A stretch of DNA of 64,000 nt from Candidatus Terraquivivens tengchongensis (GCA_023268355.1 JALNJK010000003.1:124001-188000), one strand, 5' to 3'. Counted from the first letter of the stretch, positions 7,851 to 15,827 are shown. The notes: generated by a model from the letters alone, not told the origin. Made by a program: numbers and translations.

Positions 7851-7873
7851 TTCACCTTTTACATCAAAATTAT

Positions 7874-8404
7874 ATGAAGCTGGTTATTCTGAGGCTGGGT
7901 CATAGGATACACAGAGACGAAAGGGTTACAACACACGTTTGCCTAACCGCTAGGGCATTCGGCTGTGATGGTGTTATTATCTCGGGACAACCTGATGAAG
8001 GCGTGAAACGATCAGTGGAGGATGTGGTGCAGAGGTTCGGTGGTAAGTTCTTCGTTGAGATGAAACGAGACTGGACTAAGGTTATAAAAGAATGGCTCGA
8101 ATCTGGAGGGGAAGTAGTACACCTAACCATGTACGGGCTTCCGTTACCCGAGGTCATCGAGGAGATAAGGTCATCCAACAGGGATAAACTAATAATCGTT
8201 GGTTCTGAGAAGGTGCCGAGAAAGGTCTACGAGATGGCAACGTGGAATGTGTCTGTGACGAACCAGCCAATATCCGAGGTTGCTGCTCTGGCCGTTTTCC
8301 TTGACTGGCTCCAACAGCATCGTGAATTCTACATAGAGTTCGAGAATGCAAAGATTAAGGTGATTCCATCAGCGAGAGAAAAGAAAGTTATGCGTCTTGC
8401 TTAA
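7874..8404 (+). CDS. trm56: tRNA (cytidine(56)-2'-O)-methyltransferase aTrm56
   Basis: A SPOUT-class enzyme that methylates the ribose of C56 in the T loop of archaeal tRNAs using S-adenosylmethionine. The family N-terminus is clear: ILRLGHRIHRDERVTTHVCL followed by TARAFGCDG. The SPOUT knot region contains IIVGSEKVPRKVYE and the conserved SVTNQP segment. Length of 176 aa is normal for the archaeal enzyme. It follows tfe by 23 nt and is probably co-transcribed with it. Confidence 0.95.
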   Translation: MKLVILRLGHRIHRDERVTTHVCLTARAFGCDGVIISGQPDEGVKRSVEDVVQRFGGKFFVEMKRDWTKVIKEWLESGGEVVHLTMYGLPLPEVIEEIRSSNRDKLIIVGSEKVPRKVYEMATWNVSVTNQPISEVAALAVFLDWLQQHREFYIEFENAKIKVIPSAREKKVMRLA

Positions 8405-8503
8405 TGGATATACATACCAACACATACGCGCTGCTAACCATAACATGTACGCTATGCTGGTATTGGAACGAGCGTTAAGAAGTAAGGACGTCCATCCTTT
8501 TTG

Positions 8504-9289
8504 TTAGATAGTTATTCCGAAAACACTTAAGATGAACTTTAAGGAAACGTATAGGAAAACAACACCGAAGACCAGCTTTATATATGAAGCTGGAACCTTT
8601 GGTACGAGTCTTGAACCTATTTGCGCTCCTATTGCCGTTCCAGCTCCAAGTGATAACGCGGCAACAACATCTACCAATCCCTGATATATCTTGAACACTC
8701 CTGAAATGACTGCCATGCTTATGAATGAAGCTAAAGATGTTCCGACAGCTATCTTAACAGGTGATTCGAGAAGATATATCATTGAAGGAACTAAAGCGTA
8801 CCCGCCTCCTAAACCAACGATACCTGTCAACACTCCTATGACAAGCCCTATCAATGATTTGACTAAAGCGCTTCCAGGAACGATATTTCCAGTTTTTGCC
8901 TCAACCCTTCTCCTGATGCCACCTTCATATATCATCCTTAGAGAGACGTATAGGAATGCCGCTCCTAGGATGAACTTCAGTAGTGACAGCTGTTCTACTA
9001 GATATTGGAAAACAATTGAACCGAGCAATGCACCTACCGCACCTGACGTGGCTATAATTATTGCGGTTTTATAATCTACGTTTCTTATCTTTATGTGGGC
9101 CATTGAGCCCGATGTTGCCGTTATTATGACTGCAGTAATTGTCGTACCAATGGCTACAGGTAAGTTGTAATTAAAGAGAAAGTATAGGGCCGGAAGCATT
9201 ACAACACATCCGCCAGTTCCCAAGAATCCTCCAAGAATTCCTGCGAGCAAACCAAAGATCATCAAAATGATTATAAAAAACGCTTCCAT
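8504..9289 (-). CDS. TauE/SafE family anion or sulfur-compound transporter
   Basis: A 261-aa protein with eight hydrophobic segments in two related halves, each beginning with the glycine-rich motif of the family (LLAGILGGFLGTGGC and VIGVLTGIVGLGGGY). Members export sulfite, sulfoacetate or thiosulfate-type anions. It is divergent from an ArsR-type gene across a 30-bp palindrome, so its expression is probably controlled by that regulator. Which anion it carries is unknown. Confidence 0.92.
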   Translation of the reverse strand: MEAFFIIILMIFGLLAGILGGFLGTGGCVVMLPALYFLFNYNLPVAIGTTITAVIITATSGSMAHIKIRNVDYKTAIIIATSGAVGALLGSIVFQYLVEQLSLLKFILGAAFLYVSLRMIYEGGIRRRVEAKTGNIVPGSALVKSLIGLVIGVLTGIVGLGGGYALVPSMIYLLESPVKIAVGTSLASFISMAVISGVFKIYQGLVDVVAALSLGAGTAIGAQIGSRLVPKVPASYIKLVFGVVFLYVSLKFILSVFGITI

Positions 9290-9309
9290 AAACGCTCGAA
9301 AAAATACGG

Positions 9310-9339
9310 TTTATAGCAATATTTAAATATTGCTATAAA
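9310..9339. promoter_or_regulatory. 30-bp perfect palindrome overlapping the TATA box (ArsR operator candidate)
   Basis: Half-site TTTATAGCAATATTT is followed directly by its exact reverse complement. The central tttaaata is a good TATA box in both directions, for the TauE-like gene on one side and the arsR-type gene on the other. Binding of a dimeric repressor here would block both promoters. Confidence 0.75.
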
Positions 9340-9358
9340 AGTTTTGTACGTTTGAAAG

Positions 9359-9670
9359 ATGAGAGATCTAGAAAAATTTAAGGCTAGAATCTTCAGAGCT
9401 CTCTCAGATCCTATAAGGCTTAAAATTCTTGAATGCCTGCGTAGCGGAGAAAAGTGTGTCTGTGAGATCGTTTCGTATGTCGGAATAACTCAGCCAGTAG
9501 TTTCTAGGCATTTAGCAATCCTGAAGAGATGTGGGATTGTTGTAGACAGGAAAGAAAGGAACAAAAGATTTTATTCCGTAAACAACCCGGCCATATTCAA
9601 CATAATTGACATGATTGACAAGGATTTCATGGATGCACTCGTAAAGCACGTCGTCGATCAGCTCATATAA
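9359..9670 (+). CDS. ArsR/SmtB family winged-helix repressor
   Basis: A 103-aa DNA-binding protein with the ArsR fold: ALSDPIRLKILECLRSGEKC, then the recognition helix region TQPVVSRHLAILKRCGIV and a beta wing (RKERNKRFYSVN). The Cys-Val-Cys-Glu segment lies at the start of helix 3, the alpha-3 metal or thiol sensor site of ArsR/CadC-type proteins. It could therefore respond to a thiophilic metal, persulfide or sulfite. The palindrome 20 nt upstream is its likely operator. Confidence 0.92.
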   Translation: MRDLEKFKARIFRALSDPIRLKILECLRSGEKCVCEIVSYVGITQPVVSRHLAILKRCGIVVDRKERNKRFYSVNNPAIFNIIDMIDKDFMDALVKHVVDQLI

Positions 9671-9673
9671 GAG

Positions 9674-9815
9674 GTTTGGTACAGGTCTTGAACCTATCTC
9701 GTATTCATTTGTGTATGTGGTAGGCATAAATTCTTGTGTTTTCATAATTTCCAATATTATCAATTGCTAATACGTAAAATTCGACCTTTTCAGAATTTTC
9801 GGGTATTTTGATCAT
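9674..9815 (-). pseudogene. Possible decayed gene remnants between arsR and tRNA-Val
   Basis: This gap holds a 36-codon frame (9815 to 9705) with the segment VEFYVLAIDNIGNYENT, which resembles the end of an immunoglobulin or fibronectin-like domain of surface proteins. In another frame, bases 9674-9697 closely match 8599-8622 of the TauE-type gene (IGSRPVP against IGSRLVP). Neither piece is a complete gene. Remnants of deletions are a reasonable reading, but chance is not excluded. Confidence 0.3.
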
Positions 9816-9938
9816 CTTTAATATAAGGACGTATTATCGCATCCTACACGTGCTTGTTGAGTGAAAAATGACCGCTCAACGTACGCTGTTGCAGATTTGT
9901 ATGAGTTTGCGTCTTTAAGAACTCGCTTAAAATTTAGG

Positions 9939-10011
9939 TGGGCCGGGTGGGACTCGAACCCACGACCTCTGCCTCGTAAGGGCAGCGTCATAGCCGCTAG
10001 ACCACCGGCCC
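9939..10011 (-). tRNA. tRNA-Val (anticodon TAC)
   Basis: A 73-nt cloverleaf: acceptor GGGCCGG with CCGGCCC, anticodon stem CTGCC/GGCAG around loop CTTACGA, and T-arm GTGGG/CCCAC around TTCGAGT. The anticodon is TAC. No intron and no encoded CCA. A TATA-like gtttaaag lies about 20 nt upstream on this strand. Confidence 0.97.
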
Positions 10012-10128
10012 GTCCAAAGTTTGACAAGCTTTAAACATATACGGGTACTCTTAAAATTTAGCGCTAAAAGACCAGTTGCCGTATTTGGTGATATAAGAGG
10101 TCTTCCTTTAATACCGTTTAATTATCCG

Positions 10129-10170
10129 GCATCGTGTAAGAGACAGATTTAATTCATGCGCTTACGATGC
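10129..10170. promoter_or_regulatory. guaA promoter bracketed by an inverted repeat
   Basis: GCATCG (10129-10134) and CGATGC (10165-10170), extended inward by TAAG and CTTA, flank a TATA-like gatttaatt (about 10146-10154). The expected transcript start is near 10178, about 16 nt before the guaA ATG. The arrangement suggests an operator, but no regulator is adjacent. Confidence 0.35.
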
Positions 10171-10193
10171 TTTTAGCCGAGTAAGGTAGGAAT

Positions 10194-11744
10194 ATGAGGC
10201 CACAAAGAGTAGCGATAATAGACTTTGGCGGGCAGTACACGCACCTAATAGCCAGGAGGTGCAGGGAGCTCGGCGTATATTCTGAGATAATACCATCCAC
10301 TATGCCTCTCAGAGAGGTATTTTCTGGAGCTCACGAGACCCTTGGTATAATACTGTCTGGAGGCCCTCGAAGCTTTGACGAGCCTGACGCTCCTAGACTC
10401 TCGGCCGAGGATTTATTGAATGTCCAGGTACCCGTACTCGGCATATGCTATGGTCATCAGCTCATCGCAGCGGCTTTTAATGGAGAGCTCGAACGCGGCA
10501 CAATCATGGAGTATGGCAAGACCTACGTCAGAGTTGTCGAGCGGGATGTGTTGTTCATGGACGTTCCTGAGCAGTTCGTTGTATGGATGAGCCACATGGA
10601 TTCTGTGGTGAAGCAACCGCCCGGCTTTAAGGTCTTGGCACTTACGGAGAGGGGTGCCGTGGCCGCAATGAGACATGCCGAAAGGCCAATCTATGGGGTC
10701 CAGTTCCATCCTGAGGTCAAGCACACGCAGATGGGCAAAAGTATACTCAAGAGGTTCTTGGCGGATGTCTGTCGCTTCAGGTGCGACTGGAGACCCATGG
10801 ATAGGGTCGAGGAGCTGAGCAAGGAAATAGTCGCGACCATTCCTCCAGATGAGTGCGTGATCTGCGCGGTCAGCGGAGGCGTTGACTCTGTCACGACCGC
10901 CGTCCTACTCAACAGGATACTCGGCAAGAGGTTATACTGCATATTCGTGGACCATGGCTTAATGAGGAAGGATGAGCCCGAACAAGTCGTCTCAACTTTA
11001 AGACGTATGGGTATAACTAACCTCATCTTCGTAAGGGCAGCAGAAAGGTTCTTGTCAAGGCTCAGGGGTGTGAAGGACCCGGAGGAGAAAAGGAAGATAA
11101 TCGGTGAGGAATTCGCAAAGATTTTTGAAGAAGAGGCCTCAAAGATACCAAAAATCAGTTGGCTGGCTCAAGGAACGATCTATCCAGACAGGATAGAGAG
11201 TGGCTCCGCAGGTACTGGTTCCGCTCTCATCAAGACGCACCACAATGTTGCTGGCCTACCTGCGGATCTGAAGTTAAAGCTCGTGGAACCCCTTAGGGAC
11301 CTTTACAAGGATGAGGTTAGGGAGGTTGCCAGAAGGCTTGGCATACCTGAAGAGATCGTCTCGCGTCATCCATTCCCAGGGCCTGGGCTGGCCGTCAGAA
11401 TAATCGGCGAGGTCACTGAAGAAAAGCTCAGGATATGCAGGGAGTCTAACGCAATAGTCGAGGAAGAGTTCAAGAAAGCCGGAGTTTACGATAAGGTTTG
11501 GCAGGCGTTCGCTGTAGTAACAGACAGTTCATGGACGGGTGTGATGGGTGACACTAGGGCTGAGGGCTATGTTGTCATAGTGAGGGCTGTCGAGAGCGAG
11601 GACGGGATGACGGCAGACTGGTACAGACCAGATATGGATTTGCTTGACAGAATCTCAAAAAGGATAGTGAACGAAGTAGGTAACGTAACGATGGTAGCCT
11701 ACGCCACGACTTCGAAGCCACCGAGCACGATAGAGGCTTGCTAA
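10194..11744 (+). CDS. guaA: GMP synthase (glutamine-hydrolysing), single-chain
   Basis: Converts XMP to GMP with ATP and glutamine, the last step of guanylate synthesis. The N-terminal glutamine amidotransferase has Cys85 in GICYGHQL and the His172/Glu174 pair in FHPEV. The ATP pyrophosphatase domain has the P-loop AVSGGVDSV (residues 225-233). The C-terminal dimerisation domain ends in KPPSTIEAC-type sequence, here SKPPSTIEAC. At 516 aa it is a fused enzyme; many euryarchaea split the two domains. It stands alone. Confidence 0.97.
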   Translation: MRPQRVAIIDFGGQYTHLIARRCRELGVYSEIIPSTMPLREVFSGAHETLGIILSGGPRSFDEPDAPRLSAEDLLNVQVPVLGICYGHQLIAAAFNGELERGTIMEYGKTYVRVVERDVLFMDVPEQFVVWMSHMDSVVKQPPGFKVLALTERGAVAAMRHAERPIYGVQFHPEVKHTQMGKSILKRFLADVCRFRCDWRPMDRVEELSKEIVATIPPDECVICAVSGGVDSVTTAVLLNRILGKRLYCIFVDHGLMRKDEPEQVVSTLRRMGITNLIFVRAAERFLSRLRGVKDPEEKRKIIGEEFAKIFEEEASKIPKISWLAQGTIYPDRIESGSAGTGSALIKTHHNVAGLPADLKLKLVEPLRDLYKDEVREVARRLGIPEEIVSRHPFPGPGLAVRIIGEVTEEKLRICRESNAIVEEEFKKAGVYDKVWQAFAVVTDSSWTGVMGDTRAEGYVVIVRAVESEDGMTADWYRPDMDLLDRISKRIVNEVGNVTMVAYATTSKPPSTIEAC

Positions 11745-11845
11745 AATTACGTGAAAGTTGCGGATTGCAAAATTTAAAATATTTTAAATAATGTTGATAT
11801 TCAAAAATTTATACAAGCCTCTCCTAAAGTAAAAAAGGTAAGTAT

Positions 11846-13063
11846 ATGTGTAGATTGCATAAACTCTTAACTAAAGGAAGTCTAATTTTTTGGACGACAA
11901 GCATACTTTATTTGGTGCTAGGAACGTACTTAAGATTGTCAGGTTGGTTTCTTTATGATGATGCTGTAGGTTTTGTTGAAACTTCTAGAAAAATTTTGGA
12001 TGGATCGTTGAAGATATATTCAATTAAATGGGGGGGGCCACCAGATTACCTGCCTGCTTATTTGTACCCACCTTTGTTTGCATTGATCATTTCACCGGTT
12101 GTTGTTATAACAGACCTCTTAAAAATACCGGAGCTCGCACCTCCGCTTATCGGTATGCCTATTTTATTATTTGATATACTTGCAGCTTACGTTGTTAAAA
12201 GGATTTGTAATAATCTTGTTGCTAATCAACAAGAAAGGTCCTACTATGTAGCAACTATTGAGTTGTTAATTATTGGAATTTTTAAAAAAGTCGGGTTTTT
12301 AAGTCAGCAAGAAGGCATTATGTTATTCTTTTTGCTTCTAGGATTTAGCACGATCGTTAAGCACCCATTCCTAGGCGGATTTTTATTAGGCTTATCTTTC
12401 TTAACAAAGCAAACATCAATCTTTGCCCTAATCCCTTTTGCATGCATGTTGTTAATTTCAAAGAAAGACTTTAACATCCATAGCTTTATGAAAGCATTAG
12501 TTATCTTCATAGTGACCGTGGTCACCATTTTTACCCCGTTTATATTAGCGAATATTGAATGTCAACAAGAATACCCAAACTGTAACTTTTACGACACATT
12601 CATAGGTGCAGAACAAAGAAGGAGGATTTTAAACGAGAATGTTTGGAAGTTGTTAGATTGGTTAGGCAAAGCGCTGCTTATTTCGGATGGGTATGATACG
12701 TACTATAATATGTTAAGGTCAATCGCTAACCCTGTAATGTTATCGTTGATTTTAATACTTACCCCTTTTTTAATTATAAAGAGGAGGCCAGGTATTAATT
12801 CATCCCAAATGTATAAATTAATAGCAGGGCTTTTGTTCCTACAATTGTTCTTTAGTAAATGGGTTGGAAGACATTACTATATTGTACCTTTTAGTATGTT
12901 ATTGCTGGCAGATTATATCAGTAGCGCTCATATACGTACTAGGACTGTTATCCTTCTTACCAGTTTTATACTTCTTCATAATATGCCTTGGAATCCAATA
13001 ACTGGCTTGATATTAATTGTGATGTTGTTCATATCAGGAACTTACCTGATTTCTCATACTTAA
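11846..13063 (+). CDS. Multi-pass membrane protein, GT-C type glycosyltransferase candidate
   Basis: A 405-aa protein with about ten hydrophobic segments. The first extracytoplasmic loop contains LSGWFLYDDAVGF; an Asp-Asp pair here (residues 38-39) is the usual catalytic feature of GT-C enzymes that use polyprenyl-linked sugars. It could add sugars to lipids or to surface proteins. The gene is markedly more AT-rich than its neighbours and contains a run of eight G at 12030-12037, both suggesting recent transfer or a variable locus. Family assignment is tentative. Confidence 0.65.
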   Translation: MCRLHKLLTKGSLIFWTTSILYLVLGTYLRLSGWFLYDDAVGFVETSRKILDGSLKIYSIKWGGPPDYLPAYLYPPLFALIISPVVVITDLLKIPELAPPLIGMPILLFDILAAYVVKRICNNLVANQQERSYYVATIELLIIGIFKKVGFLSQQEGIMLFFLLLGFSTIVKHPFLGGFLLGLSFLTKQTSIFALIPFACMLLISKKDFNIHSFMKALVIFIVTVVTIFTPFILANIECQQEYPNCNFYDTFIGAEQRRRILNENVWKLLDWLGKALLISDGYDTYYNMLRSIANPVMLSLILILTPFLIIKRRPGINSSQMYKLIAGLLFLQLFFSKWVGRHYYIVPFSMLLLADYISSAHIRTRTVILLTSFILLHNMPWNPITGLILIVMLFISGTYLISHT

Positions 13064-13083
13064 ATAAAATTTTGATAATTGTT

Positions 13084-13623
13084 TTAGAATTTTCTATCGA
13101 AGTATGGGCTTTTTCCAGTCGCCGAGAGCGGTATTCCAAGTGCAACGTCGCCTTCTATCAAGCCAAGCTTAAGCGCTGCTGTGCCGACAGTGTACATTAT
13201 CCTATTGTCGGCGTTAAGGATACTTGCTGTCTTTGCGGCAGATCCTGCAGCTATGCCGAGGTCTAGGATATACATTGCGCACGTAGGTCCTCTATATGCT
13301 CTGCCCATACTCTTTGGTGCTTTCTCGAAATCGCTACACATCTTATACCCGCATGCGCTACAATCAAGCCGCTTCGGCTCTGTGGCCTTCACGGCAATCA
13401 AAAGAACGACCGATGATTGTCTCACGTTCTGCGCATCCCGCTTGAAGAACGCCTGTCCGAGTTCGTCCGCTAACTCTTCCATGGCCTTCGCCAGCCTCTC
13501 TTTGTCATCACCATAAACGATCTTTGTGTTCAGTGAATCTAAACCCCTTGCCTTTGGTGCAGTCCTCGCGCTTAAGGCCATCAGCTCCGCAACTCTTAAA
13601 AGTGCTTCATCTTCTACCCTCAT
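13084..13623 (-). CDS. DUF2148 ferredoxin-domain protein
   Basis: A 179-aa member of the archaeal and anaerobic bacterial DUF2148 family. The signature is the cysteine cluster LDCSACGYKMCSDF followed by RGPTCAMYILDLGIA, suitable for binding an iron-sulfur cluster. The C-terminal half is rich in small residues (GIAAGSAAKTASILNADN), resembling a nitroreductase-like or nucleotide-binding fold. The exact reaction is unknown. A TATA-like stretch (aaatttaattcaaag on this strand, about 13660-13674) precedes it. Confidence 0.88.
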   Translation of the reverse strand: MRVEDEALLRVAELMALSARTAPKARGLDSLNTKIVYGDDKERLAKAMEELADELGQAFFKRDAQNVRQSSVVLLIAVKATEPKRLDCSACGYKMCSDFEKAPKSMGRAYRGPTCAMYILDLGIAAGSAAKTASILNADNRIMYTVGTAALKLGLIEGDVALGIPLSATGKSPYFDRKF

Positions 13624-13751
13624 GGAAGAACACCGAGCTAAGTATAACAGTTGTTGAAGGCTTTGAATTAAATTTTTACCAACAAACCTAAAGCCTATAA
13701 CGTCAACGAGTTATTTATAACATTCTGATCAATATATTATATTTAAGAACT

Positions 13752-14171
13752 ATGTCTGACCACAAGACAAAGGGACCCTTCAGACCTTTTGACTTCGAGG
13801 TCATAATATCCGGCTTCTTCGGGGACGAGATGTTCCACATAAGAATCTCACCAGAAGGTGTAGAGCGCTTTAGGATACCAGCCGAGCGGTCTGGGATAAG
13901 GGAACCGTTGTTGAACGTGTTGGAGCAAGATGAGGAGATCGTGGTCTTGGCGGAAGTGCCGGGTGCTGAAAAGGAAAAGATAGAGATTGAGGCAAGAGAA
14001 GATTCTTTGACGATATCTGCATCGAACCATAACAGAAAATACTATAAGGAGCTTATACTTCCAGCGAAGGTAGACCCTAAAAGTGGAAGAGCAATTTACA
14101 AGAACGGTTTATTGGAGATAAGATTCAAGAAGTTGGAGAAGCGGAAGGGTGAGAGGATAAGCGTAGAGTGA
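13752..14171 (+). CDS. hsp20: Small heat shock protein, Hsp20/alpha-crystallin family
   Basis: A 139-aa ATP-independent holdase chaperone. The alpha-crystallin domain spans about residues 55-135, with VLAEVPGAEKEKIEIEARED and the closing YKNGLLEIRFKK, the conserved GxL motif. The N-terminal arm is about 50 residues and the C-terminal tail is very short. The promoter TATA gttatttataac (13710-13721) would place the start a few bases before the ATG, a near-leaderless transcript. The next gene follows after 11 nt. Confidence 0.93.
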   Translation: MSDHKTKGPFRPFDFEVIISGFFGDEMFHIRISPEGVERFRIPAERSGIREPLLNVLEQDEEIVVLAEVPGAEKEKIEIEAREDSLTISASNHNRKYYKELILPAKVDPKSGRAIYKNGLLEIRFKKLEKRKGERISVE

Positions 14172-14182
14172 GGGGGCAGAAG

Positions 14183-14698
14183 ATGACTGATGCCAAAGCT
14201 TCAAGTAAAAGGATTGCTGTGGCCGCCCTTTTCAGCGTTATCGTTTTCGTGTCTAAAGTCGCACTACCTTCGCCGCTCGATAAGATTCTCGTAATAGTCC
14301 AAGCGTTGCTCCTCTCACTATCGTCCCTAATGCTTGGCAGACTGGGTGCAACGTATGTTGCCACGATAGGTGGGCTGTTGACGCAGATATGGAGACCGGC
14401 CCTCTTCCCGTTCTCTTTAGCATTTGCAGTAGCGTATGGTCTGATGATAGATGGTCTTTTTTACATGTTTAAAGTAAAAACGCCAGGCGGAGACATAAAG
14501 CTCGGCAGGCTAGTAATATCGTTAATATTGGCCACATGCACCATAGGCGTCCTGAGCATGTATGCAACTGTCATGCTGGGCTTCATGCCATGGTCGCCTT
14601 GGCTTTATGCCGCTGTACTTGCAGGCGGCACAGTTAGTGGAGCTCTGGCCGGCTATCTTACGCCCTTATTGTGGAGGAAGTATTTCTCTAAATTATAA
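14183..14698 (+). CDS. Membrane protein, possible ECF-type substrate-binding component
   Basis: A 171-aa protein with about five or six hydrophobic segments. The segment RIAVAALFSVIVFVSKVALPSP and the later FAVAYGLMIDGLF resemble the S component of energy-coupling factor vitamin transporters, but the match is weak and no ABC partner is adjacent. A GTG at 14168 overlaps the hsp20 stop; ATG 14183 with the GGGGG motif 6 nt upstream is preferred. Probably co-transcribed with hsp20. Confidence 0.6.
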   Translation: MTDAKASSKRIAVAALFSVIVFVSKVALPSPLDKILVIVQALLLSLSSLMLGRLGATYVATIGGLLTQIWRPALFPFSLAFAVAYGLMIDGLFYMFKVKTPGGDIKLGRLVISLILATCTIGVLSMYATVMLGFMPWSPWLYAAVLAGGTVSGALAGYLTPLLWRKYFSKL

Positions 14699-14709
14699 AG
14701 CTTATTTGA

Positions 14710-14805
14710 TGCCCCGGGTGGGATTTCCATCTCCCTTAAGGAGATCTTGAACCCACGACACCCCGGTCTTCAGCCGGGCGCGCTCCCGATCTGCGCTACC
14801 GGGGC
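14710..14805 (-). tRNA. tRNA-Phe (anticodon GAA) with a 22-nt T-loop intron
   Basis: The acceptor GCCCCGG/CCGGGGC, anticodon arm CCCGG-CTGAAGA-CCGGG and T stem GTGGG/CCCAC are all intact, but the T loop is 29 nt instead of 7. The extra bases form a canonical bulge-helix-bulge: T stem, 4-bp helix TTCA/TGGA, 3-nt bulges AGA and AAT, and inner helix TCTCC/GGAGA. Removing 22 nt (about 14724-14745) restores a normal loop, TTCAAGT or TTCAAAT depending on the exact cut. No CCA is encoded. The stop codon of the upstream same-strand regulator gene lies inside the first bases of this tRNA. Confidence 0.93.
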
Positions 14806-15632
14806 ATCAAGAATTTGACACCCTTTTGATTATTTATATTGTTTTCGTGTAACGTCTTTTTATTATCCCCAGAAGTTAACAACAGCATGTGTTCGCAATA
14901 CTCGTCTCCTCTTATCAAGCTCTTTGTCTTTTTCCATGTAAAATTCTTACAGTTCATGTACAGACCGTCATAAAAGCCGTTTTCAAACCCCTCACAGATC
15001 AGACCGGCATAGTTTCGCGCCACCTCCTCGAACGGGCAGTTGTAGAACTTTATGAGTATCTCCCTGTCGCTGTTCTTAACAGCTTCAGCAATTATCCCAA
15101 TTTTTTTAAAGCATGTATCGACTAGGTGTTGGACAAACTTTTCCGTAGTCTGCTCATTATCCTCCATGAAGGTTCTTTCTACCCTCATCCTAAAGCTCTG
15201 GCCTAACCTCTTACCAAACCCGTACAGAACGGCCTTTGCCTGTAACTCCCCTAAAGATTCTTTGAGAGCAGCCAAGAGGATGTACGACAAAAGCATGTAC
15301 TGCCTAGGCGGGAATGATACCATCATCAAAGACTTAGAGAGTTCATAAAAAGCACCTGGCCTTCCAGCCCCTCCAGTCCTACATGCATTACTTTTTCTCA
15401 CTAAGCCAGCCTCGATGAGCGTCTTAAGATGAAACCTAACGGTCATCTGACTTAGGCCAGTTTCTTTCGCGATCTGTAGTATCGTCTTCTTTCCTTTCGA
15501 TAACGCCGTCAGTATGTCGTACCTTGACTTGTTGGACAATGCCTTGCCTTCGTCTATTAAAACTCTATCCAACATCAACAGGAAATCGTCCACGTCATAA
15601 AACCTCCCGAAAGGCGGTTGTACAAAAAGCAC
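14796..15632 (-). CDS. Winged-helix regulator with four-cysteine C-terminal domain, SufR-like
   Basis: A 278-aa protein. The N-terminal winged helix (about 30-100) has the recognition helix GLSQMTVRFHLKTLIEAGLV and a GRPGAFYELS wing, as in DeoR/ArsR-like SufR proteins. The C-terminal domain has Cys199, Cys213, Cys228 and Cys246 in the context CPFEEVA, LICEGF, MNCKN and DEYCEH. The spacing (13, 14, 17) is close to the iron-sulfur ligand pattern of SufR. sufC and sufB lie 0.7 kb away. A V4R-type domain is the alternative. It starts with GTG 15632 and ends 10 nt inside tRNA-Phe. Confidence 0.75.
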   Translation of the reverse strand: MLFVQPPFGRFYDVDDFLLMLDRVLIDEGKALSNKSRYDILTALSKGKKTILQIAKETGLSQMTVRFHLKTLIEAGLVRKSNACRTGGAGRPGAFYELSKSLMMVSFPPRQYMLLSYILLAALKESLGELQAKAVLYGFGKRLGQSFRMRVERTFMEDNEQTTEKFVQHLVDTCFKKIGIIAEAVKNSDREILIKFYNCPFEEVARNYAGLICEGFENGFYDGLYMNCKNFTWKKTKSLIRGDEYCEHMLLLTSGDNKKTLHENNINNQKGVKFLMPR

Positions 15633-15827
15633 GTGAATATCCGCGCGATCATTGTAGTATGCACATTTTAAGATTTTTGCACCATAATATAAAGTATTAC
15701 ATTAAACGTTCAAAAAACCACGCGAATAACGACACCGTTGCGCTAGTTCCTTTTATTTCTTATAAAAAACTTACAAAAACCTAGGTTATATTTATCAATC
15801 AGCTTCTATTGGTATATGTGAAGTCGT

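Noticed and set aside
10194-11744. Single-chain GMP synthase as a sign of bacterial transfer
   Set aside because: Fused GuaA is common in TACK archaea, and the gene's composition matches its surroundings.
14724-14745. Hairpin that could be read as a terminator beside tRNA-Phe
   Set aside because: It falls exactly within the T loop and fits a bulge-helix-bulge intron of the tRNA, which explains it better.
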